Of a DNA stretch of 8,755 nucleotides, positions 1 through 6,560 are shown one piece after another. This DNA comes from Rubrobacteraceae bacterium (GTDB taxonomy: Bacteria > Actinomycetota > Rubrobacteria > Rubrobacterales > Rubrobacteraceae). Positions within the stretch are counted from its first letter, which is position 1. Each line of letters starts with the position of its first letter. The position numbers were made by a program, and so were the translations under genes. Where the stretch lies: contig JACCSM010000456.1 of assembly GCA_013698525.1 (NCBI GenBank), positions 1-8,755 on the forward strand, read 5' to 3'. A model generated the notes under the pieces. That model was given only the letters and a program-made list of their open reading frames with translations, had not been told where the DNA came from and did no database searches.

Positions 1-1
1 C

Positions 2-622
2 CTGTGCGCCCCGACTTATCTCCAACTGCGAGAGCGCGAGCATCCTCCCGCAGAGCTTCTGGGTGTAGCACCGGTGTTCGCGGACGAGAGAACCCGTGGC
101 AGGCCGGTCTATTTCTGCGATGTGATCGTGCGCCGCGGCTCCTCCGCAAAGTCGTTTTGGGACCTGAAGGACGGCGCCTAGGCCTACAACGATCCGTGCT
201 CCCTGAGCGGCTACGGCGGGCTCGCAGCGAGGCTGGGTTCGCCGGAACGGACCGGGCCGTTCTTCGGGCGGATGATCCAGTCGGGGTCCCACCCAGCCTC
301 AGTCCGGCTCGTGGCTGACGGCGGGGCGGACGCCGCGAGCATCGACTCCAACGTTCTGAGGCTCCTGCTGGAGCGGACCCCGGCCCCTAGGGACGAGGTA
401 CGCCTCCTCGAGTCGTGGGGCCCTTACCCGATCCAGCCGGTGGTCGTGCGTACCGACCTCGACCCGGCGCTGAAAGTCGCGCTGCGGAAAAGCCTGATAG
501 GGACCGAGGACGACCCGCTCACCCGGCTCGAGCTCGAGGCGTTCGGGCTGAGGCGATTCGCAGAGGTAGGCGAAGAGGACTACGATGCCGGACGACTTCC
601 GCAACCGTTACCAGGACGCTGA
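2..622 (+). pseudogene. PhnD-type ABC transporter substrate-binding protein, 3' part, interrupted by an amber codon
   Basis: One reading frame runs from the window edge to TGA at 620-622 and encodes the C-terminal two thirds of a periplasmic/lipoprotein-type binding protein of the PhnD/SsuA/transferrin superfamily, which captures phosphonate, phosphite or a related anion for an ABC importer. Visible family-like segments are VYFCDVIVRRGSS, a following SF.DLK segment, AYNDPCSLSGYGG, SGSHPASVRLVADGGADAAS, IDSNVL and ESWGPYPIQPVVV. The frame is broken once by TAG at 179-181, exactly where relatives carry Trp before AYND, so TGG to TAG is the simplest explanation. The last residues (DAGRLPQPLPGR) look atypical; the +1 frame from about 585 reads DDFRNRYQDAEVE, a more ordinary helical tail, so a second frameshift is possible. 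The gene start lies outside the window. A restart at ATG 272 would make only 116 residues and is unlikely to be functional. Family call is fairly sure; the ligand is not. Confidence 0.75.
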
Positions 623-677
623 GGTCGAGTCCCCAACGGACCTTTTCACCGAAGTGACTAGAAGGAGCGCTCTGCGA

Positions 678-706
678 ACTTCGCCTTGACGAGATTCTAC
701 GAAGTT
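678..706. repeat. 7-bp inverted repeat, possible weak terminator or binding site
   Basis: AACTTCG (678-684) is repeated inverted as CGAAGTT (700-706) around a 15-nt loop that contains TTGACG. It lies 56 nt after the end of the phnD-like frame and upstream of the metal operon. No T-run follows on either strand, so a rho-independent terminator is doubtful. Function unknown. Confidence 0.25.
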
Positions 707-734
707 GCTACTCCTGGATCGTAGCCTCGTCGCC

Positions 735-743
735 TGCTATGCT
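735..743 (+). promoter_or_regulatory. Candidate extended -10 promoter of the metal operon
   Basis: TGCTATGCT matches an extended -10 element (TGnTATnnT). The hexamer TATGCT is preceded at 17 nt by a poor -35 (TGGATC, 715-720), which an extended -10 can compensate. Transcription would begin near 750-752, placing the adjacent inverted-repeat operator at and just after the start point, a sensible position for a repressor. No experimental support; read from sequence only. Confidence 0.4.
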
Positions 744-755
744 ATCTTCAACGTA

Positions 756-769
756 TCAACAGATGTTGG
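756..769. promoter_or_regulatory. Candidate ArsR/SmtB (CadC-type) operator
   Basis: TCAACA-GA-TGTTGG is a 6-2-6 imperfect palindrome with one mismatch, resembling the ATCAA-type inverted repeats bound by SmtB/CadC-family repressors. It lies between the candidate -10 and the GTG start at 780 of the repressor gene, so autoregulation is expected. The ribosome-binding GGAG (768-771) overlaps its right arm, 8 nt before the GTG. Confidence 0.55.
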
Positions 770-779
770 AGTGTGAACC

Positions 780-1136
780 GTGAGCCAAGACCGCTGCGAC
801 CTGATCTGCATAGACGCCCCACGCGCCGAGGCCATACGCGAGAGGCTCTTGGACGGCGAAGCTGCGCAGGATGCCGCGGAGCGTGCAAAAGCACTCTCCG
901 ATCCCACGCGCCTCACACTGGCCGAAGCGTTACGCGAGGGCGAAGAGCTGTGCGTGTGCGACCTCTCCTGGATCGTGGGACGCTCGCAGAACCTCGTCTC
1001 TCACCACCTCGGGACGCTTCGCTCTCGCGGCCTCGTACGCTCGCGCAGGGACGGCAAGATGGTCATGTACTCCCTCACCCCCATGGGACGCTCGCTCTTG
1101 GGCGCAGTGGGTGAAGCGGTCAGGGATCCGACATGA
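780..1136 (+). CDS. cadC: CadC-type ArsR/SmtB metal-sensing repressor
   Basis: A 118-residue winged-helix repressor expected to sit as a dimer on its operator and be released by Cd(II), Pb(II) or Zn(II). The helix-turn-helix spans about residues 61-86 (DLSWIVGRSQNLVSHHLGTL and following), with the wing around 87-99. The alpha-3 metal box ELCVCDL gives Cys58 and Cys60, and the N-terminus supplies Cys6 and Cys10. This matches the four-thiolate (alpha-3N) site of staphylococcal CadC (Cys7, 11, 58, 60) almost residue for residue. The alpha-5 Zn-site ligands of SmtB-type sensors are not evident in the C-terminal helix. The start is GTG 780, chosen because GGAG lies 8 nt upstream and because it retains both N-terminal cysteines. 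Its stop overlaps the ATPase start as ATGA, indicating translational coupling. Family assignment is firm; the gene symbol is by similarity. Confidence 0.9.
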   Translation: MSQDRCDLICIDAPRAEAIRERLLDGEAAQDAAERAKALSDPTRLTLAEALREGEELCVCDLSWIVGRSQNLVSHHLGTLRSRGLVRSRRDGKMVMYSLTPMGRSLLGAVGEAVRDPT

Positions 1137-3439
1137 AGGAAAAGAAGATGCTCCCCGTCTTCGGGCAGGCGCCTACGGAACCGGAGACGACACACGAGGA
1201 GACCGGCGCCTGCTCCGACGCCTGCTGCTCGGAGAACACCGCTGATGCGGTCGCCGTGGCCCCGCTTACTCCGCGGACGCGTGAGGCGAACCCGCAAGCC
1301 TACAGAGGGAGAACCCCCGGGAGCGGCAGCATCGCCAGGACCGTCGTGAGGGTCGAGGGGATGGACTGCGCGAGCTGTGCGGCGACGGTGGAGAAGCGGG
1401 TCGGGCAGCTTCCGGGGATGCACCGGGCCGTGGTGAACTTCGCGGCGGGCCGCCTGGACGCCGAGCACGAGCTCGACCTGGACCTGCAAGAGATCGAGAA
1501 GGCCGTCAGGGACGCCGGCTACGGAGTGGGCAGCACCCAGGGGGTCGAGATGACCCCGTTCTGGCGCACCCCCAGGGCGGTCTCCGTCTTGGTCTCTGCC
1601 CTCCTGTTCGCTCTCGGCCTAGCGTTGGGTTTTGCCGGATCGCCCGAGGTTGCGCGAGTAGGCGTCTACCTGGCCGCCATCGCGGTGGGCGGGGTGCCGA
1701 TCTTCCGGGCAGCCCTTGCCGGGCTTAGGGCCCGCCACCTTGACATGAACGTGCTCATGAGCGCGGCCACGGTGGGTGCGGTGGCCATCGGACAGTGGGC
1801 CGAGGCGGCCTCCGTGGTGGTGCTGTTCGCCGCAGGCAACGCCCTGCAGATCTACGCCATAGACCGCACCCGTGGGGCCGTGCGCGCCCTCGCGGGGCTC
1901 GCACCGGACGAGGTGCTGGTTAGGCGCGGCGGCGCGGAGAGGGTTGTTGCTGCAGGCGAGGTCACCGTAGGCGAGACAGTCATCGTCAGGCCCGGCGAGC
2001 GGCTCGCACTGGACGGCGAAGTGCTCGAGGGCAGGACCACAGTCGACGAGTCCCCGGTGACGGGTGAGAGCACCCCGGTGGAGAAGGGACCAGGGGACTC
2101 CGTCTACTCCGGCAGCCTAAACGGCACCGGCGGCGTGTTGGTTCGCGCCCTGCGGGAGGCCGGCGACTCCACCCTGCAGCGGATCACGCGTCTCGTGGAG
2201 GAGGCCCAGGCAAAGAAGGCCCCGGCAGAGCAGTTCGTGGACCGCTTCTCGCGCCTCTACACGCCGCTCGTCGTGGCCACAGCGGCGGTGCTGGCGGTCG
2301 TGCCGCCGCTCCTGGGTGGGCAGTTCGACACCTGGTTCTACCGGGGGCTGGCACTCCTGATCATCGCCTGCCCGTGCGCACTGGTGATCTCCACGCCCGT
2401 TACCGTAGTCTCCGGCATCGGGGCGGCTTCGCGGCGCGGCATCCTGATCAAGGGCGGCGCGGCGCTGGAGGCGGCGGGGAGGCTCAAGGCCCTGGCCTTC
2501 GACAAGACCGGCACCCTCACTGAGGGCAGGCCCATCCTCGCGCGCGTCGTGGCGCTTGCGGAACCCGGCGAACGCTGCGACGAGTCGGAGGCGCTCGGGC
2601 TGGCCGCCGCGCTGGAGCGGCGCTCGGAGCACCCTTTGGCCCACGCTATTCTCTCCGCCGGCGCCGAGCAGGCCGTGGACGGGTTGCCCCCTGTAGTCAA
2701 CTTCCGCTCGGTCCCGGGGCGGGGGGCCGAGGGCGAAGTCAGTGGCCGAAGCTACCTCATCGGCAGTCCCAGGCTCTTCGAGGAACGGGGCGTCTCGCTC
2801 GTCCCTGCGCGCGAGGCACTCGCTGAGGTTGAACGGGAAGGCGAGACGCCCGTGATCCTCGGCGGCGAGGGTGGCCCCTTGGCCGTCTTCGGGCTGGCCG
2901 ACGCCGTGCGCCCCGACGCCAGGGCGACCCTGGAGGAACTGCGCGCGGCGGGGGTGGGAGAGCTCGTGATGCTCACCGGGGACGCCGAAGCGCCCGCGAG
3001 GAGGATCGCCAGGGAGCTTGGCGTAGGGTACAGGGCGCGGCTGCTCCCCGAGCAAAAGGTGGAGGCCGTGCGCGAGCTCGTCTTAGAGCACGGCGACGTC
3101 GGGATGGTAGGCGACGGCGTGAACGACGCCCCGGCCCTCGCCGCCTCCTCGGTCGGGTTCGCTATGGGTGCTGCGGGAACGGACGTGGCCCTGGAGACAG
3201 CCGACGTGGCGCTGATGCAGGACGACCTGCCCAAGCTGGCCGAAGCGGTCTTGCTGTCCAGGGCAGCCGAGCGGATCATAAGGCAGAATGTGGCCGTCTC
3301 GATCGCCATCAAGGGCCTTTTCGTGCTGCTCGCCCCCTTCGGGCTGGTGGCGCTCTGGCTGGCCGTCTTGGCGGACATGGGCACCTCGATCGCTGTCACC
3401 CTCAATGGTCTCCGGCTGTTCCGAAAGGGGAGCGCCTAA
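1133..3439 (+). CDS. cadA: P1B-2-type Zn2+/Cd2+/Pb2+-exporting ATPase
   Basis: An inner-membrane heavy-metal pump of 768 residues that uses ATP to expel divalent soft metals. In order: a Cys-rich leader (Cys27, 31, 32), one HMA domain with GMDCASC (76-82), four predicted helices (about 150-241), the actuator loop with TGES (310-313), helix 6 with CPC (413-415), the phosphorylation motif DKTGT (457-461, Asp457), SEHPLA (498-503) in the nucleotide domain, MLTGD (613-617), the hinge GDGVNDAP (660-667), and two final helices. Lys728 in helix 7 and Asp748 of DMGTS in helix 8 fit the Zn/Cd/Pb subclass (ZntA Lys693/Asp714) rather than copper pumps. The start ATG 1133 overlaps the repressor stop and has AGGGA 6 nt upstream; ATG 1148 is an alternative. 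No damage is seen. The repressor of the CadC type supports the substrate class. Whether Cd or Zn is the main substrate cannot be told. Confidence 0.95.
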   Translation: MKEKKMLPVFGQAPTEPETTHEETGACSDACCSENTADAVAVAPLTPRTREANPQAYRGRTPGSGSIARTVVRVEGMDCASCAATVEKRVGQLPGMHRAVVNFAAGRLDAEHELDLDLQEIEKAVRDAGYGVGSTQGVEMTPFWRTPRAVSVLVSALLFALGLALGFAGSPEVARVGVYLAAIAVGGVPIFRAALAGLRARHLDMNVLMSAATVGAVAIGQWAEAASVVVLFAAGNALQIYAIDRTRGAVRALAGLAPDEVLVRRGGAERVVAAGEVTVGETVIVRPGERLALDGEVLEGRTTVDESPVTGESTPVEKGPGDSVYSGSLNGTGGVLVRALREAGDSTLQRITRLVEEAQAKKAPAEQFVDRFSRLYTPLVVATAAVLAVVPPLLGGQFDTWFYRGLALLIIACPCALVISTPVTVVSGIGAASRRGILIKGGAALEAAGRLKALAFDKTGTLTEGRPILARVVALAEPGERCDESEALGLAAALERRSEHPLAHAILSAGAEQAVDGLPPVVNFRSVPGRGAEGEVSGRSYLIGSPRLFEERGVSLVPAREALAEVEREGETPVILGGEGGPLAVFGLADAVRPDARATLEELRAAGVGELVMLTGDAEAPARRIARELGVGYRARLLPEQKVEAVRELVLEHGDVGMVGDGVNDAPALAASSVGFAMGAAGTDVALETADVALMQDDLPKLAEAVLLSRAAERIIRQNVAVSIAIKGLFVLLAPFGLVALWLAVLADMGTSIAVTLNGLRLFRKGSA

Positions 3440-3443
3440 AGCC

Positions 3444-4073
3444 GTGGGCGCGATGGGGTCCGCCCACAAGGAGGAGCTGCACCGCCGGGGCGTGCGCCTG
3501 GAGGTCTTCACGATAACCTGGAACGTCGTCGAGGCGTTCGTCGCCATCGGCGCGGGTCTCCTCGCCGGCAGCGTCGCCCTCGTGGGATTCGGGGTGGACT
3601 CCGGGATAGAGGTTATCTCCGCCGTGGCACTCCTGTGGCGCCTGCTGAAGGCTGGCCCTGAGGCCAGCGCCGAGGAGCACGGGGCCGCCGAGAAGCGGGC
3701 GCTCTACCTGGTGGCGGCGACATTCTTCCTGCTCTCCGCCTACATCGCCTACGAGGCCGCAGTCGCGCTCCTGTCGCGCGAGGGGCCGGACGGCTCGGTC
3801 GTGGGGCTTGTGCTCGCGGCGATCTCGCTGCTCGTGATGCCTAGCCTCGCCTACCTCAAGGGGAGGACGGGCCGCGAGATGGGCAGCGATGCCCTGCGGG
3901 CGGACGCGGCGGAGACGTGGGTGTGCTCCTACCTTTCGCTCGCGCTGCTGGCGGGGGTGGGGCTGTACGCGGCCTTCGGGTGGTGGTGGGCGGACCCCGT
4001 GGGGGCACTGGCGATGCTGCCCGTGATCCTGTGGCAGGGTTTCGGGACCCTCAGGGAAGCACGGGAGGAGTGA
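3444..4073 (+). CDS. Short CDF-like cation transporter (TMEM163-like)
   Basis: A 209-residue integral membrane protein with about six predicted helices (roughly 22-45, 46-68, 88-110, 118-137, 160-178, 180-198) and no C-terminal cytoplasmic metal-binding domain, unlike full-length CDF exporters of about 300 residues. CDF-like features are GFGVDSGIE in helix 2 (Asp52, Glu56), the acidic pair in ADAAETWVCSYLS before helix 5, and WWADPVGAL in helix 6, matching the conserved DP of CDF proteins. It probably moves a divalent cation such as Zn or Cd out of the cytoplasm. It lies 4 nt after the ATPase stop, so it should be co-transcribed and controlled by the same repressor. GTG 3444 is chosen because AGGGGAG (3426-3432) lies 11 nt upstream; ATG 3453 is an in-frame alternative. 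Family placement is good; substrate is inferred from the operon. Confidence 0.85.
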   Translation: MGAMGSAHKEELHRRGVRLEVFTITWNVVEAFVAIGAGLLAGSVALVGFGVDSGIEVISAVALLWRLLKAGPEASAEEHGAAEKRALYLVAATFFLLSAYIAYEAAVALLSREGPDGSVVGLVLAAISLLVMPSLAYLKGRTGREMGSDALRADAAETWVCSYLSLALLAGVGLYAAFGWWWADPVGALAMLPVILWQGFGTLREAREE

Positions 4074-4113
4074 GTAGGTCAGCGAGAGAGACGTCCTGAG
4101 GGATCGGAGGACC

Positions 4114-4500
4114 AGTCGGGGCCGGACGGGCGGACCCCCGAAGCCTCCGCCCCGGAATCCGCCTCGCGCGGGACCGGGGCGAACCAGAAGGCGCTCGCCA
4201 TCGTCCTCTCCTTCACGCTGACCTACATGATCGCGGAGATCATAGGCGGCCTCGTCACCGGCTCCTTGGCGCTCTTGGCGGACGCGGCGCACATGGCCTC
4301 CGACAACTTTGCTTTGGGGCTGGCGCTCTTCGCCTTCTGCTCTCGGAGAAGCCCGCGACCCCCAACCGTTCCTTCGGCTACAGGCGCAGCGAGATCCTGG
4401 CCGCCCACTTCAACGGGGTCACAATCGTGGCGGTTCGGCGGCTGGATGATGGTCGTTGCGGTGGTGGGGCTCCTGGTGAGGATGCCCGCCTTCCGCTGTG
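4114..4500 (+). pseudogene. Decayed CzcD-type CDF zinc/cadmium exporter
   Basis: Remains of a third efflux gene of the operon. The frame beginning at TCG 4116 reads through an Asp/Glu/Ser-rich lead, then QKALAIVLSF (helix 1), GSLALLADAAHMASD with the CDF metal ligands His and Asp (helix 2), and LFAF. One base is missing near 4338-4343: the homology resumes in another frame as LSEKPATPNRSFGYRRSEIL and AAHFNGVTIVAV (helix 3). At about 4430 about 20 expected codons are absent and the text jumps to GGWMMVVAVVGLLV (helix 4) in the original frame, after which similarity fades by 4500. The two last helices and the cytoplasmic domain are gone. No start codon exists before ATG 4227; GGAGG-ACC-AG-TCG at 4106-4118 looks like an ATG that lost its T. 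Function is surely lost; parentage is confident. Confidence 0.85.
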
Positions 4501-4502
4501 CG

Positions 4503-4761
4503 TTAGATCATGACGTGCGGAAGCTCTTCAATGTCCGCCTCGCCAAGAATTCGGAGCACGCCCGGCACCCGTTCAGCGCGCGAAAGGGCTCCTTTCCGAA
4601 GCGACTGCGCCAACGTAGCAGAAACGCGTGGCAGTGATCTCTCCCGCCTCTATTGCCGCCAGCTCGTCCGTCTCCGACGTGTCGTGGTCGAGGTCCGGGT
4701 ACAGGTACCGCCACCACGAGAAGGATCGCTCGACGAAACGACGCCAGATCTCCTCGCGCAT
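4503..4761 (-). pseudogene. Possible small frameshifted gene of unknown function
   Basis: Reading leftward from ATG at 4759-4761, a frame gives MREEIWRRFVERSFSWWRYL, then a very acidic stretch and ELAAIEAGEITAT, before ending at 4573 after 62 codons. Just past ITAT another frame becomes protein-like, reading ATLAQSLRKGALSRAERVPG and VLRILGEADIEELPHVMI to a stop at 4503-4505. Joined by one frameshift near 4630-4640 these would make about 86 residues, mostly helical and charged. I do not recognise the family. The only upstream Shine-Dalgarno-like site (GGAGG on the minus strand) is about 24 nt before the ATG, too far. It follows the orphan membrane gene on the same strand. It may be a broken small regulator or antitoxin-like protein, or simply chance; confidence is low. 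Confidence 0.3.
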
Positions 4762-4832
4762 CCGCCCGGAGCAGTGTAGCTTTTCCTCCGTCTTGCCAGG
4801 TGGAGCTGAAGAGCATTCGCGGGTAACGGCTG

Positions 4833-5654
4833 CTACAATTGGAGGCGCCGGAAGGGAGATTGACCTTCCCGGTTGAGCATCTCATTCTCGAGCCACGCCT
4901 TCGGCTTGATCGCTGAATCGACGACGGACTCTACAATGATGCTGCTAACGAAGGCCAGTTCCCGATCGGCTTCTCTTGTTCTCCGCGTTGTCGATTCCTC
5001 TACATCGTGAAACGGCGAATCTTCCAACTTTTCGTTTCGCATGCTTGCGGCCGAGTCCACATGTCTTTTGGCAGCCGCAATCGCTTGGTCGAAACTCATC
5101 ACCATGGCCGTAATGTCGGCTTCTAGTATCTGACCAGAAGTTGCCAACATATCCCTTGCCTGCGCTCGGGCGTCGGACAAAGCCGCCCTAGCCAACTCCG
5201 CGTATCGTGGCGGTCCTAGTTCACTGGCGTACCAGAAGATGTGGGACTGCAGATCCTTCTCACCGGGACTTACCAACAGCTGTAGCGGACTGTAGGCAAC
5301 GGTCTCACCAAAATGGATCCGCTCGCCGGCTACTTCGTAGACGGTGACTTCCTCGTCGGTCTCTACCCCTTCTCGGGGAACTGTGGCAGGGAGCAGCACT
5401 TTCAGGAGGTCGTCGATCGTCTCGAGCAGGATCATATGTAGCCAATCCTTTGCCACGATCCACCGGCGTTTTTCTCGCCAGGCGAGCATCCGCCCGATGA
5501 CAAACACGGCAAGCGTGGTCGCAAAGAGATATACAGCAAGATCGAGGGTTAGTTCGGGTAGCTTATCTTGTGCTAGTGCGAGGATGAACGCAACGAGCAA
5601 GATGACTATAACGGCAGCCGCAACCAGGACCGTGCCGATGTTGCGTCTGACCAT
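4833..5654 (-). CDS. Orphan membrane protein with two N-terminal helices and a long cytoplasmic domain
   Basis: An intact 273-residue reading frame that I cannot assign to a family. Residues 8-28 and 36-56 are two strongly hydrophobic helices forming a hairpin, followed by a basic WREKRRW segment that should keep the rest in the cytoplasm. Residues 70-273 are soluble and mostly helical, with a central, less helical part (about 92-130, containing VTVYEVAGERIHFGETVAYS) and a long amphipathic region from 150 to 245 rich in Ala, Asp, Glu and Arg that may form a helical bundle. On the minus strand AGAGGAAG lies 13 nt before the ATG at 5652-5654, a loose but usable ribosome site. Its codon and base use is plainly less G/C-rich than the metal operon and the TPR gene, which suggests separate acquisition. 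Neighbours are debris, so context gives no function. Real gene: likely; role: unknown. Confidence 0.75.
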   Translation of the reverse strand: MVRRNIGTVLVAAAVIVILLVAFILALAQDKLPELTLDLAVYLFATTLAVFVIGRMLAWREKRRWIVAKDWLHMILLETIDDLLKVLLPATVPREGVETDEEVTVYEVAGERIHFGETVAYSPLQLLVSPGEKDLQSHIFWYASELGPPRYAELARAALSDARAQARDMLATSGQILEADITAMVMSFDQAIAAAKRHVDSAASMRNEKLEDSPFHDVEESTTRRTREADRELAFVSSIIVESVVDSAIKPKAWLENEMLNREGQSPFRRLQL

Positions 5655-6047
5655 AACTCTATCTTCGCTTCCTCTTAGCTTTATCCCTAGCCGGGCCGCT
5701 CACCAGGGCACCTTGCCTGCGAAGGAGTCTAGTTAGTGCCACCGTTAGGCAACCGCTTCGACTCAGTGTTCCTTCAAATGGAAGTATGTCACCGATCATA
5801 GCTCGACGCAGCTATCGGTTCGAATTCCGCTCGAGTAAACCACGTGCGCAGCGCCGCTGCTATCGTCGGGTGCGCGAGGAAGGCGCTGACTGGAGCCATT
5901 GTGGCACGCATTCGGCTTGAGGTAAGCGCTGTCCCCACGCCAAGTCCTCCTTGAGCCGACCGAGCCTCTCGCAATGGAAGATCAATCGAGAGTCACCCTC
6001 TGTCAACAGGGCAAAGAAACGCAGTACAGTCGATTTCCTACATCGGT
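5655..6047. other. Gene-poor stretch, nothing recognisable
   Basis: About 390 nt between the orphan membrane gene and the restriction-modification remnant. The minus strand has two overlapping open stretches, one (5789-5974) ending with SAFLAHPTIAAALRTW and FEPIAASSYDR. These read like real protein, but there is no recognisable family and no start with a ribosome site; it may be the 3' scrap of a lost gene. No convincing promoter, terminator, tRNA or repeat is seen. Base composition is similar to the adjacent A/T-richer region. Confidence 0.35.
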
Positions 6048-6427
6048 ATGCCCGCCGCAGCCCGAACGTGGTGCTATTCAAACGGACTCGGTATGACTCA
6101 ACTGGGTGCTGCGTTCGTATTCTCCAACGAAGACAAGGACCGCTGGCATTTCGTTAATGTTCGTCATGAAGCTGGCGAGGATCGCCGATCCCTTCAACGA
6201 CGCATAACAGTCGGGCCGGAGGAGCGTCTAAGGACTGCGTCGGAGCGGATAGCGAAGATGAGGCTCGGGGCGGGCGCCGCCAGGATGTCCGCGTTGGGAT
6301 CCAGAACCTCCACAACGTTGCATTCGACGTCGGGCAAGGTACCAAGAAGCTCTTCGACGACTACACGAGGATCTACTTCGACCTACTGGAGGGACGGCGT
6401 GTACTTCGGAGCCTGCAACCCCATTGA
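6048..6427 (+). pseudogene. N-terminal fragment of a type IIG-like (Eco57I-class) restriction-modification methylase
   Basis: Two adjacent frames together resemble the N-terminal region of Eco57I-class single-chain restriction-modification enzymes, which both methylate and cut DNA. The first frame (to about 6257) carries FVFSNEDKDRWHFVNVRHE and LQRRITVGPEERLRTASERI, close to the RWHFVNV and RRISVGP.ERLRTA segments of that family. One base is then missing, and from 6260 the next frame continues with HNVAFDVGQGTKKLFDDY and TRIYFDLLEG, equivalent to the HD.AFDVE.VTK.FF..Y region, before a stop at 6425-6427. The catalytic methylase motifs (such as NPPY/F) and the target-recognition part, which would take another 700 or more codons, are absent. 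The 5' end is unclear: the frame is open back to 5955 without recognisable homology. Non-functional; family call rests on recalled motif order. Confidence 0.6.
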
Positions 6428-6451
6428 CCTCGTATGCGGTGCTTCTATTAA
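6424..6451 (+). promoter_or_regulatory. Candidate sigma-70-type promoter of the downstream membrane gene
   Basis: TTGACC (6424-6429) and TATTAA (6446-6451) are separated by 16 nt, with the -35 matching five of six consensus bases and the -10 four of six. Transcription would start near 6458, giving a leader of about 100 nt before ATG 6561. The leader contains a 6-bp inverted repeat, TCCAGG (6472-6477) and CCTGGA (6489-6494). Confidence 0.4.
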
Positions 6452-6560
6452 GTAAACTAGGATCCGTGCCATCCAGGCTTGGGCTTATCCTGGAGTTACG
6501 GGGCGAAAGGCAAAGGTCGCGTTGGAAGGAAGCAACAATGGACCGGGCAAAGAGGATCCA

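Noticed and set aside
686..714. TTGACG as the -35 of the metal operon
   Set aside because: At 17 nt spacing the -10 would be TACTCC, which is poor, and the better TATGCT lies 46 nt away, too far to pair with it.
2117..3055. Long minus-strand open frame of 312 codons opposite the ATPase
   Set aside because: It is antisense to an ATPase gene whose motifs are complete; long antisense frames are normal in high-GC coding DNA, and its translation shows no family features.
3402..4292. Minus-strand open frame of 296 codons across the CDF-like gene and CDF pseudogene
   Set aside because: The translation is Arg/Gly/Pro-rich shadow sequence with no motifs, opposite well-supported plus-strand coding.
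5815..5840. GGTTCGAATTCC resembling the T-loop of a tRNA, hence a possible tRNA or attachment site
   Set aside because: The flanking bases do not form a T-arm stem (ATCGG against TCCGC gives at most a few pairs) and no anticodon arm or acceptor stem is found upstream.
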